NCBI GenBank assembly: GCA_030267965.1
Contig: BRYA01000221.1
Coordinates: 1-24,616 of the forward strand
Length of the DNA stretch: 24,616 bases
Source: Triparma columacea
Lineage: Eukaryota; Sar; Bolidophyceae; Parmales; Triparmaceae
Reading direction: 5' to 3'
The notes beneath the pieces were generated by a model that worked only from the letters and a program-made list of their open reading frames with translations, was not told where the DNA came from and made no database searches. The first letter of the stretch is position 1; every line of letters starts with the position of its first letter. Positions 9,601 to 19,057 of this stretch are shown here, one piece after another. The position numbers and the translations under genes are program-made.

Positions 9601-11512
9601 ATGGCAACAGAGGGAGGAGAGGGAATCCCGAAGGCTGCTGTTGAATCAGAAGATCCCCGTGGGGCTCTGGTTAGCGCTCCGGTGTCCACCGACGGCCACC
9701 CGAGGGTCCCTCTCAAAATATCCTTCTCAACTTCCTCGAACATTGGTTCATCATCTACCCTGCAAAGTGGGGACCAAGATGGAGATGCGATTAAATGTTC
9801 AATTTCCAGCGATGTTCTTTCCGGTGATTGTGCTGATGATTTCGGTCAACGCGGCGGAGAGGCTGAAGAACAACAACTTGAAGAAGGGGGCAGTGCCAAG
9901 AGACTCGATTCTTTTGGCTCTGGCGTGGAATCGAGCGGTCGTTCCTTTGGTAAACGCGGCGGAGAGGCTGAAGAACAACAACTTGAAGAAGGGGGCAGTG
10001 CCCAGAGACTCGATTCTTTTGGCTCTGGCGTGGAATCGAGCGGTCGGTCCTTTGGTAAACGCATTTCGACAATGGGAATGAATATTTCCAAGCGGGTGTC
10101 TGATGGCCTCTCCCACGATGCTGATCTTCAATGTCTTGGCTTCAAGAGTGAAATATCGGATACGGCAATGTTTGCGCGAGGGGTCGTCCAAATAATAAGG
10201 GCTCTGCACTGCTTCCCTTGCCGACGCGCTCAGGTTGAGGTGAGTCGTCTAGTAACAGAAGGGGGTCAAGTCGTCAAAATTGGTGGTTTGAACTGATAAA
10301 CTTCCTTCGCTCGTCGTTCCTCTCTTCCCCCGTGACGCCCATCCATCGCAGCGAATCCAATTCTCGCGGGTGAACCTCTGGTTCCTGAAATTGTACCACA
10401 ACCAGATTTACCGTCGCTTGATGTACACGAACTTGGCCCTCCTGATATTCACACCAATGATTGGTTTCAATACTCTGACCTCCGAAGCTTCTGTCGTGGT
10501 AATTGGCGGCTTCGACAGCTTTGCCAGGATCTGTACACCGCTCAGCATCCTCGCGGTCTTTATTGATATAACCATCAAGTGCTTGGCATACGGGGAGCTC
10601 GCTTACTATTCTCCCCAACGCACCCTCTTCAATCTAGATAGGGAGGTGGTAAGCACTCACACCATGATCTTTTGCAACTTCTTCCTCCTCTTTCAGTACT
10701 GCAACTTTGGCTGGAGACCTGAGCTACCCCGTCAGACAGGTGTTATGTCGGTCTTCGTGAGGACTCCCCTCTTTCGGTCCGTTTTGGTGTTGGCACGGAG
10801 TCACAACCTTCAGCACGACATTCTGAGTAAGATGTATTCCCTGAGGAAATCCGTGCCCATTATTTTGATGTCGCTGGCTATTTTTCTCGTCCTCTGCATT
10901 GGGCTTACGGTCCTTATCGGTGTGGTTATAGTCCCAGATATGCGAATGGCGAGCTTTTACAAATCGTCGTCGGATACCTCTCCAGAGCAGAGCGAGTTGA
11001 TGAATTTCAATTTTAACACAAGCTCCCCCGACACCCAAAATCTCGTCAAAATATGGAACGACGAGCTTGACAGCTCTTTCAAGTCCATCTTCCGAACGAT
11101 GATGACACTTTTTATTGGAATGACGTACTCGAACTACTACAAAATCTTTCGCCTCATTTGGGACAATGCTTATGGCTCGGACATCAACGTGATCCGCTCC
11201 ATTCCGAGAGTCGTCGCGTCGGTATTCCTAAGCTTCTTCGGAGTATTCGTTGTTGTCATGGACTGCATCATTGTTGCAGTCTGCGTGAATGCTTTCGCGG
11301 AGCACCGAAGTCAAACTGCCGAGTACTCAATGAAACAGGAAATTGCAAACCTTGAGTCGGCGTTTGATTTTCTTTGCATGAGCGCAAATAAAAATCACAT
11401 AACGAAAGACATGTGGATGGAAATCCTGCTCGCATCGGGGAGGAAGTTTACCAAGAAACGAAACCTGGATGACGAATTCGTCAAAGGAATCGGCGCCGCC
11501 GGAGGCGATTAG
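9601..11512 (+). CDS. Six-TM cation channel, single Ion_trans repeat, two-pore-channel-like
   Basis: Two exons, 9601-10239 and 10352-11512 (intron 112 bp, donor GTGAGT, phase 0), encode 599 residues. Residues 1-190 are hydrophilic, rich in Ser/Gly/Glu, with a perfect-length 35-residue tandem duplication at 82-151. After a short RIQFSRVNLWFLKLYHNQ linker come six helices: S1 (LMYTNLALLIF), S2 (ICTPLSILAVF), S3 (TMIFCNFFLLF), an S4 with sparse Arg (RTPLFRSVLVLAR), S5 (IILMSLAIFLVL) and S6 (VFLSFFGVFVVVMD). The pore stretch FRTMMTLFIGMTYSNYY resembles the T-x-S-N filter of two-pore channels, with no Asp/Glu ring typical of Ca channels. The C-terminus is a short helical tail. It would need to tetramerise as a single-repeat subunit. 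Membrane location (plasma or vacuolar) and ion are unknown. A poly-A run follows the TAG stop. Confidence 0.85.
9844..10062 (+). repeat. 105 bp in-frame tandem duplication
   Basis: Unit 1 spans 9844-9948 and unit 2 spans 9949-10053, followed by nine bases of a third start (GGTAAACGC). I count only a few base differences between the units, including the first-codon change CAA/AAA, AAG/CAG in the middle and CGT/CGG near the end. Each encodes 35 residues running G(Q/K)RGGEAEEQQLEEGG to VESSGRSF. The near identity points to a recent duplication. Confidence 0.95.
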
Positions 11513-11514
11513 AC

Positions 11515-11528
11515 AAAAAAAAAAAAAA
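11515..11528 (+). repeat. A14 homopolymer just after channel stop
   Basis: Fourteen A in a row start three bases after the TAG stop of the channel gene. It lies in the 90 bp between two convergent genes. It is probably a simple A tract in the 3' UTR; no target-site duplication or retrocopy was seen around it. Confidence 0.8.
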
Positions 11529-11601
11529 CTTGTTGTTTTGCTATTTCACCTTGCTTCTTAAACTAGGAAAACCTTAAATCTCCCCCCGCTCTCCCTCCCC
11601 C

Positions 11602-13293
11602 TTACTTTCCCCTAACAATTTTGCCCCTAAGAAGGCTGCCCCTAATTCTTACTTCGTTCTCTCCCTCTCTTTTAGCAGCAGCAAGAGCTCTGAGTCTGTC
11701 TCTATTTTTCAGTTTTATCATTTTATATTTCGCCGCTTTCGGGTTCTTTTTGGCAAATGCTGCTTCTGCTTTTTTGGATCGGGTTTTTGTCTTAAACCCG
11801 AATGCCCCCCCCTTCTTCTTGTTCACTATCCTCGCTGGTGAGCTCTGCACCCTCTTCCTCGCCGGGAGGTCGGGGGAAGTGTTGGTGCGTGAGCGCTTGG
11901 GGGAAGTGTTGGTGCCTGAGCGCTTGGGGGCGAGGACCTCGTACTCGTCCGGACTCGAGGCGACCTCGTCGTTGGCCATGTCCTTGGCCTTCTTCCCATA
12001 ACCTTTCCATTTCGGCCCAAAAGGGAGGGCGACGTTTCCCTTTCTCTCGAAAGATATCTACGAGCAAGGCAAGGAGTAAGAATTCCAAAGATTGTCAGTA
12101 GAGTGTTTGCAGAACAAAATAATCGTGTAACACATCAACAGTCATATTCTCACCTCTATCTTCTCTTTCTGTGCCTTGGCTTTCTCGGTCAAAATAAGAC
12201 TTTTCAACTGCTTCGGTGTCTTCTTGGAATATTTGTCCTTCAGTTGGACAAGTAGTGCAACGCCACCGCTTGTTAGCGCCTCCAGCTTATGGGGCATGTT
12301 CCCGTGCGTGGGTTTGGACTGGGAGAGGTTCTCAAGAAGGTGCGATGTTATAATCCAATCGCTAACACCAGCTAGTATCCTCCCCCCGGGTCCACACGCC
12401 AACGCCAACCCGTCAAGACCCAGCCCGCGAGGCCGCGGTTTCCCCTCACGCGCTCCCTCCCATGGTTCCTCAACCTCGACAGACCTGGAGATCTCAACTT
12501 TCCCTATAATGAGCGGTGACACGAGCGAAGTGGGTCGTGTTAGGTTGCGTCTTGTTGTATTTGTAGCGCTTCGTTGCCCTTCCCCCCCCTGCACTCCCTG
12601 ACACTCACCGCCAACCATGATGTTCCCTCCCCCCTCTGTTTGCAATACCATCTCCCTTTTGTTCTTACGAATCTCAGTCTTATAGGTGTTGTACTTTGTC
12701 CCAGAGGTATATCCGACCGTCCTCAAATGGTATAGCTTAGGGGGGTACTGCTCATAACAAATCTTTATAAGTGTGGTGCACTTCACTACTATCTCCTGTG
12801 TGGCAGTTCCGAAGTGGGGTCTTGCCTTAATTGCTCTTGGGGCATCACAATCAGGGAGCTTGAAGTAGCGGGCAATTTCGCCGCAACTTGTGAAACGCGT
12901 TCCCTCTTTCGAATAGTAATAGAACCGTATGGGTTGGTTTGTGTTTGCACTTAATGACGTCAGTGATACAGGGGTAGCAGAGAAACCGTTTACTAAAGCT
13001 CGGTCCCCTCCACATTGAACGATATATGACGCGAGATTCTCGAGGGCCTGAGGTGAGGCAGGGTGTTCCCTGATGGTTGGCTCGTATTTTGGGGCACGAG
13101 GGAGCTTAAACCAACGAGCCACTACGGGGCGAGATCGGAACCTTTTTCCATCCTTTGAATAGAATTGCCACTCCCCACTTGAATTTTTACTAGCCGACCA
13201 GCCTTTTATTAGAGATCGCTTCCCTCCACATGAAACGATGTAGGAGGCGAGACTCTCAAGGGCCTCTTCCATATTGAGCATCGGCTGCCCCAT
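11602..13293 (-). CDS. Nuclear-type basic protein with duplicated MBD-like domain
   Basis: Two exons, 13293-12154 and 12057-11602 (intron 96 bp, donor GTGAGA, acceptor CTCGTAG, phase 0), encode 531 residues. Residues 9-65 and 82-148 are two copies of one domain: LASYIV(S/Q)CGG, then G(W/F)SA, then a hairpin FYSKDGKRFRS or YYYSKEGTRFTS, then (V/I)AR(W/Y)FKLP. The YYYS-x-x-G-x-x-(F)-x-S-x-x-x-(I/V)-A-R-Y-(F/L) pattern recalls methyl-CpG-binding (MBD) or related DNA-binding folds; this is inference. The middle (220-340) is low-complexity. The last 150 residues are strongly basic with two copies of KRS(G/R)TNTSP, which could be nuclear targeting or phosphorylation sites. Convergent with the channel gene, 89 bp between stops. 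The start ATG 13293 is followed closely by in-frame Met5 and Met8, so the exact start may differ by a few codons. Confidence 0.75.
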
Positions 13294-13384
13294 CGTGAAT
13301 GTGACGAGAACGTTTTAGTTGGAAAATTGGGTGTTATGATAACAATGCGAGTGTGTTTGGGAATGTGAAAAGAAGTGAAAAGAG
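13294..13384. promoter_or_regulatory. 91 bp bidirectional promoter region, MBD-like / RND
   Basis: The shortest divergent gap in the window. It has GTTATGATAACAAT around 13332-13345 and purine-rich GTGAAAAGAAGTGAAAAGAG (a repeated GTGAAAAGA) just before the plus ATG. No further element can be assigned. If the proposed tiny first exon of the RND gene is wrong, the region would be larger. Confidence 0.4.
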
Positions 13385-16300
13385 ATGGGGAACCCTTATA
13401 GTAAGTTGGTCGCGTGTTGATTCAAGGTGAGGGATGACAGATGGACAGGATCCAATAATATTTTGTTGCCTGGAATCCTGCCTGGATCAGAAGCATTTTT
13501 CCCCTAAATCAACAGAATGTGATGTCCCCTCCAGTGCCTGACACTTTTAAACATCAAAACACCCCCGGCGCATACGTCCTCCCCTCTCCAATTCCCCGTC
13601 CCCACTGCACTGCCATGCCTTCTCCTTCCCCTTTCAAGCTACTCCTCACCCTGCCCGATCTTCATTTCACCTCCCTCCTCATTTGCCTCCTTCTCTCCCT
13701 TATCCCTCCAATTCACTAGATGATGCGCTCGCGGAGGCCATTGGGGCCGACATACCCCTCGTTGGCGCTGCATACCTCGTCATGATTATCGTGTGTTGTT
13801 GCTCTCTCGGACGGGGCGTCATGGACGGTTGCGGTCGTTCCTCCATCGCCTTGGCGGGAGGGGGAGTAATGACCGTATTCCTGTCTACCCTCGCTGGCTT
13901 CGGCATTTCCGCAGCTTGTGGTGCATGGTTTACCTCGCTCCACTCTCTTTTGCCTTTCATTCTCCTCGGAATCGGAGTGGATGACATGTACGTCCTTGTG
14001 AACGCTTTCTTGATGACTAGGGAGTCCCTCGACCTCGAGGACCGCGTTGCCATTGCTTGTAGAAACGCTGGCGTCCCCATCCTCTACACATCACTCACGG
14101 ACTTTGTGGCGTTTCTACTCGGCTCCACGTCTTCACTGAAGGGCATCTCTTCATTCTGCGTGTACGCTGCAGTCGCAGTGCTCTTCGATTTTTTCCTGCA
14201 GGTCACAATGTTCGTGGCAATCATGGTAATGGACGAGAGGAGGAGGCAGGCTAATTTGATGGACTGCTGCTGCTGCATCCCCCTTTCAAAGGAAGGCGTC
14301 GAGAAGCGTGAGAAGCACAGGTGAGGGAGGCAGAGCGAGGGTTGGAGTACGACATCTTTGGTCTCTTTGCTTACCTCACCTTCCTTCGCTCGTCGGACGC
14401 AGGTTCAGTACGGTTCAGACCGAAGAGTTTTACAACAAGCCGAAGGAGCAATGCGTAGAGAAGGTCTCCACTGTTCACGAGTTCTTCGAGCTCTATGCTA
14501 CCAAGATTTCCAAGTTTGCCGTTCCCATCCTCGTCTTATTCGCCGGCATGTTTGCTGTGGGAATCTGGGGTTCTACTGAGGCCACTGAAGGGTGAGAGAG
14601 ATAGAGAGAAAGAGAGAGATTACCACTTGGCTAATTACTCATAACTAACCCCCGCTCCTTTTCCGCTCGCCCATTGCAGGTTCGATGCCAACAAGTTGGT
14701 CCTCGACTCGTCTCACTTTAGATCGTACAACACTATGAACAAGGATTATAAGATGTCCACCTTTGAGTCCATGGCCCCGGTTTTCATCTACGTCAAGGAC
14801 ATCCCTTATCACGAAGCTGCCTACCAGAAGAAGGTTCTCGACTTGACCGAGAGTGCCACGAATTTGGAGTACACCTCAGGCCCTTCAACAATCTGGCTGA
14901 AGGACTTTCTCACCTACCTAGCCACTCAGGGCGATATCTGTTCGGGGAGCTGTGACTATTCCTCCACCGGCGTAGATGTAGCCGAGTCTGTTTTCAACAC
15001 CAAGCTTGCCGCCTTCCTTGCTGAATCAGACTACAAAAAGTACACCATCGACATCTCTCTCAACAGCGAGGGAGGGATCGACGCCTCCCGCTCTATGGTC
15101 TGGCACGACAGAATCGATGGAGTCAAGCAGCAGGTCAACGCCATGGAGGAGATTGTGAAACTCTGTGACGATTACACGGGTTTTGGTGATAAGGTGCCCT
15201 TTGCCGACAGTTGGATCTACGTCTATGTCTACCAATTCGTGATTTTCTTCTCCGAGCTAATGACGAATTTCGGACTTGTCTTGGTTGCAGTTCTTATAGT
15301 CTCCCCCATCGTTCTGAAGCAGCCCGTAGCGACTTTCATGTTGATCGTCACGGTCGCAATGATCGACACTGAGCTCTTCGGCATGATCCACATCTACGGT
15401 GACAACGTTAACTCCTTCACAGGGCTAGGTCTCATCATGGCCGTTGGACTCGCTGTTGACTACAACGCTCATATAATCCACGCCTTCTTCAGCAACGACC
15501 CTGAGCTCGACAGACACGACCGCCTTCGCCTCACAATGAAGCAAATGGGAAAGAGCGTCGCGTTGGGGGGCCTGACCACCTTGTGTGGACTCTTACCGCT
15601 TGCTGGTAGTCAGTGCGAGGTCTTTAGGGTCTTCTGCAAGATGACCCTCGCAATCATCATCTTGGGATTGATGCAGATGTTGAAGGAAACGTACTTCCCT
15701 GGGGAGTGCGAGAGGAACACTGTCGACTTTGGCTACCTTAACGTTTCCTTGGTCTTCCGTGATTTCGGTCGAACGATTGTAAGCATCGGCGTGGCCTTCT
15801 TCATGAAGGATCCGCAGGAAATCTTCGCTTATGTCATTCAACTCGCTGACCAACCAAAGTACGACGAGATTGCAAACAAGCGTCTCATCTTCGCCCTCTT
15901 TTTTTCGTATTACATCACGATGATTCTATTCATATTTAATTTCGTGACGGCTGAAATCATGCAACTCTCGGACCTGCTCGGCTACAACATGCTTCACCAG
16001 GTCGAGATCGACTTTCTGAAGCCCAACAACAGCAACTTTGTGTATTGCATAGAATGGAAACTCAACGTGACGAGCCGGAGGGGAGCCATGATCATTGAAT
16101 ACTATACAAAGAGGTTGAATGATGCGAGCGACGAGCGTCTTGACGACAGTGATGAGGAAAGTTATTCCACAAGCGACGAAAATGAAAATAGTGGAGCCGA
16201 AGGTGGAATTGAGGCTGACACCCACTGGGAAAGGGGGGAGTCCATGGGATCTCGGAACTCCGTCGGCTCTCCTTGCCGAGAATCCCGCTTCATGAAGCGG

Positions 16301-16831
16301 TCGACGATTGGAGGGAAGACGGTAACGGTTACAAAGCAAATCAAGAGGTCAGGCACGTCTTGGGTCAAAGAGCGCGCGGAGGACGAGGATGGGGTCGAAC
16401 TGCAAGAGGTGAGGCTTACTGACAACCCTCTGAACAATGCTAGCCCCAGTATGAGGAGTAGGCTGAGTACGGGTGGAAGTAGTAGTGTCGGTGTGAGAAA
16501 CCAGGGGGAAGCAAAGGCCACACAATTGTCGCGATCGTCTTCGAGGGCGAGGAGGCAGTCGACGCTGGAGCTCCTCCCAACCCTCGTCAAGAGCAGGAAG
16601 CTCCCACATGGTGAAGTGTGGGTCGATCCCAGACGACAAAGAAGCTCCAGCAAGAACCGTCCATCGTTGCAGAGCATGTCAGTTGATGAGAGGGCGAGGT
16701 ACGAGGAGAAGAAAGCGAGGACTTACGCCAAGCAGTACTCTGGAATCCCTTACCCTCCCTCGGAGGCGTACCCGGACCATTTAAAGGGCGAGTGGGAGAA
16801 AAACTTGAAGTTCGTGTCGGGCGAGGGGTAA
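13385..16831 (+). CDS. RND/sterol-sensing-domain membrane protein (Patched/NPC1/Dispatched-like), N-terminally short
   Basis: Proposed exons 13385-13400, 13720-14320, 14403-14591 and 14680-16831 give 985 residues. The 16-base first exon (MGNPY) rests on a perfect GTAAGT donor and matching phase, and is the least certain part. Exon 2 is a sterol-sensing domain: five helices with the RND acidic motif LGIGVDDMYVLV (Asp 93, 94). Exon 3 supplies the next helix (KFAVPILVLFAGMFAVGIW). Exon 4 has a Cys-containing extracytosolic loop (270-445), then the second helix bundle with GLAVDYNAH (Asp 529) and GGLTTLCGLLPL. The family use proton or sodium gradients to move lipids or sterols. The first helix and first large loop, about 350 residues in relatives, are missing. 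After residue 601 the normal last helix gives way to a different segment with a strong helix (RLIFALFFSYYITMILFIFNF), then a Ser/Arg-rich tail. Confidence 0.85.
13401..13719 (+). other. Proposed long first intron of RND gene
   Basis: 319 bp between a GTAAGT donor and a CACTAG acceptor. The 3' two-thirds is pyrimidine-rich. A plus-strand open frame inside (13519-13719) is proline/leucine-rich from this tract, has no motif, and ends at the acceptor TAG. No coding sequence for the missing RND N-terminus was found here in any frame. Confidence 0.55.
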
Positions 16832-16876
16832 ATTAGAAAAACAGAGTTGAAAACCTGTGTCAACAGTTTCGTTTAC

Positions 16877-17793
16877 TTATGATAGCTGATCAATCAGACT
16901 CGCCCTCATGTCATTCACGATCGTATCCGCCCCCTGGTCCTGCAGCTTGAAAATGCTCTCGACGACATTGATCTCGGTACTCGTGGTGTCCATCCCCGTG
17001 AAGGCGCACCAGTCGTTAACAATGAGCCCCCCCCCGAGGACGTCCGAACCTCTGTTGATTGTACCGGCGACCAAAGGAACCTGCAGCAGACTGCTCAGCT
17101 CCTCGATGTCCTCCATGCTCGTCCTGGGGTGCACCATGCCCCCCTGATTGGTGAATTTGCAGTAACTTCCAACCAAGGCATTCCCCGCAACCGTCTGCCT
17201 GAAAACCTCCACCCCAAGAACATCGGCTATAATATCCTCTGTCTCCCTATCAAGGTCAGTGTGCACCAATGCGACATGATCATTGCAGGCCACGCAGTTC
17301 CCCAAAGCAGAAAGCCTCTCCTCAACCCTTTGAATGACAACCCCGTCAGGGAGGCTATTGCGCAAGTGCTGCAGCTCTTGGTCAGTTGTCGTAGAAGGGA
17401 CTAGCAAACCGCGGCGGTTACCGACGGTCAAGTTACCGACCAAGCGCACGCCTCCAATTGAAGTGTGAATCACGGGGATGTGGTCGGCAAGCTCAGCCTC
17501 TGCGGGTGTGGGGGAGGGAGAGGGGTAAGCGAAAAGTGGACGAGATGTAGGATATTGAAGAGTCAGGTAGGGGGGGGGCAAAAGCATGTGTGGGCAATGA
17601 AGGACCAAATTGACCACCCAAGACCCAAGACCCAAGACGACCCTCCACACATTTCCCCACATATCCCACCAACCTCACCTAGCACGGAGTAAAAGTTCTC
17701 TGAACCTCCAATAGCAGCCAGAGCATAACTGTTAGTCAGAGCCGAAAACACTCCAATCTCATTGCTGCTCTCATATTGACATCTTGTCGCCAT
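16877..17793 (-). CDS. EIF6: Eukaryotic translation initiation factor 6 (eIF6)
   Basis: Two coding exons, 17793-17679 and 17499-16877, joined in phase 1 across a 179 bp intron (donor GTGAGG, acceptor CCGCAG), give 245 residues, the usual length of eIF6. Recognisable stretches: [20 protein letters not shown] at the N-terminus, [18 protein letters not shown] across the splice, [60 protein letters not shown], and [14 protein letters not shown]...NDWCAF. The family folds as a five-fold pseudosymmetric pentein, binds uL14 on the 60S subunit, blocks premature joining of 40S, and helps 60S biogenesis in the nucleolus. All core segments are intact. An acceptor sits one base before the ATG, so a 5' UTR intron is likely. 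Convergent with the RND gene, with 45 bp between stops. Confidence 0.98.
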
Positions 17794-17794
17794 C

Positions 17795-17930
17795 CTGCGA
17801 GGGGAGGAGGGTGGGGAGATGAGTTCTTGTGAGTTCTTGTGATGCAAACGAGCCTCGATCGTGGCTTCAGAGTTTTGTTAAATTTCTTCGATGTCGCAAG
17901 AGGGGTCGGAATTGCTTGTAGGACTCTCAC
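17795..17930 (-). other. Probable 5' UTR intron of eIF6 gene
   Basis: On the minus strand GAAGAG is followed by GTGAGA at 17930, and a clean pyrimidine tract ending CCCCTCGCAG stops at 17795, one base before the start codon. The 136 bp size, donor and acceptor match the other introns of the window. It would put the eIF6 transcription start at or above 17931, about 100 bp from the ATG of the divergent gene. Confidence 0.6.
17821..17840. repeat. Two copies of 10-bp GAGTTCTTGT
   Basis: A perfect direct repeat of ten bases, inside the probable eIF6 5' UTR intron. It may be chance slippage; no function is assigned. Confidence 0.7.
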
Positions 17931-18035
17931 CTCTTCACTTTGTATTTGTTCCTGGGTGAATAATGAGTGGCCAATTCCAGAAGGAGAGAAGGAGGAGAAA
18001 AGGAGATTTTGCTGTTGCAGAGAAAGAGCCCTATA

Positions 18036-18990
18036 ATGACCGATGTATCCAATATGAGCGAACGTCGACTGCTGGAGAAGGTTCGGAAAATGAATGAAGA
18101 GTCTTCGAAGGCGAACCTTTATGGGACGAGGGATGGGGGAGATTTCTCCTTCCTCTCTCAACAGCAGACCCGAGATTTTGAGGCCAGCATTACTGACATA
18201 ATGGTCTTGATGGAGCGTGTGAAGAAGAGTCAGAAGTCCATGACGATGACTAGGAGGAAGGAAAAGAAAAGTAAGGCCGAGTTAGATGGCCGTTCTTTCA
18301 GGTGAGACTGGGGGTCCTTGATTTGTTGGTCGCAGTTTTCTTTGTGTATTAACCTCCCCTGCCCCCCCCTCTGTCCCCCTCTATAGGCTCATGATGTCGA
18401 AGCCAACGAAGCACCTGAAGAAGTGGGTTTCATCTACGCATCTTTCGGGGGAGCTTGCGACTGCTCTTCGGGCGCCTACTGATGCCGATGCTAGCGGGTC
18501 TATCTACTCCCCTTGGCGAGATCTGCCTCGTACGAAGGAAGGGCAGGCAAAGATGGCACAGGAGACTCTTGCCTCCTTCAAACCTGGGGAGATTGGTAAA
18601 TTATTCGGCGAACCGCCCATAGAAACCTGCAGCGACTCTTACCAAATGATGCTGGAGAGGCACTTGGTCAAGGCCGTTGACAGGGTAAGAAAGGAGTATG
18701 GCTACATGCCTTGGGGGACTGTGAAGCACTCAGAGCTAAAAGGCAATGTTGGCCGTGACCTTGCCGCTCTTGAGGAGCGGCTGGAGCATTGCCTTTCCGC
18801 CCAGAGTCTGCGCTCCGTACCACATCAAACAAATGGTTCGGGATTGCGATCGGGACCAAGCGGAGAGCTCTTCAGCCGCGGAGAAACAGTGTCTGTTGAC
18901 GACCAAGCTCGCTCCCTCTCGGGGTCTGCATCTACCCCGATCCTTAAAAATGCGTCATCGTCGACACCACTGCTGCCGGTGATAAAATGA
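18036..18990 (+). CDS. Hypothetical protein, 289 residues
   Basis: Two exons, 18036-18301 and 18387-18990 (intron 85 bp, donor GTGAGA, acceptor CTATAG, phase 2), encode 289 residues. The N-terminal third is charged and probably helical (SERRLLEKVRKMNEESSK; RDFEASITDIMVLMERVKK), followed by a very basic patch (RRKEKKSK). The middle has aromatic-containing segments such as SPWRDLPR and RVRKEYGYMPWGTVKH. The tail is Ser/Gly/Thr-rich and looks disordered. No TM helix, signal peptide or known motif was recognised. Coding status is supported by the clean splice with frame continuity, the non-repetitive composition and a tight fit between two neighbours. Start chosen at the first true ATG; the frame is open upstream but without ATG. 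It may be a cytoskeletal or ciliary helper, but nothing in the sequence shows it. Confidence 0.75.
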
Positions 18991-19057
18991 ATTCCTAAAC
19001 CGATTATTTTAGTGGAAAGCATTATTTTTCTATTCTGTTCGTTCTCTCGCCTACGGT

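Larger units (their letters stand above)
17794..18035. promoter_or_regulatory. Divergent region, eIF6 / unknown gene
   Basis: 242 bp between the two ATGs, much of it taken by the probable eIF6 leader intron. The core promoters for both directions therefore likely sit in about 17931-18035. A TGTTGCAG string at 18013-18020, shortly before the plus ATG, looks acceptor-like, but no matching donor is convincing. Confidence 0.4.

Noticed and set aside
11515..11528. Poly-A run as the tail of a retrocopied insertion
   Set aside because: No target-site duplication, and the channel gene retains its intron, so it is not a retrocopy.
11602..11979. Separate small basic protein gene
   Set aside because: The frame extends upstream past its ATG to a clean acceptor and joins in phase to the exon ending at 12154, so it is the last exon of the MBD-like gene.
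13519..13719. Plus-strand 66-codon frame with a hydrophobic stretch as the RND N-terminus
   Set aside because: It is in a different frame from the RND exon, ends at the acceptor TAG, and is composed of the intron pyrimidine tract.
14680..16831. Exon 4 of the RND gene as an independent gene
   Set aside because: It has no suitable upstream ATG and continues the extracytosolic domain directly from exon 3 across a good intron.
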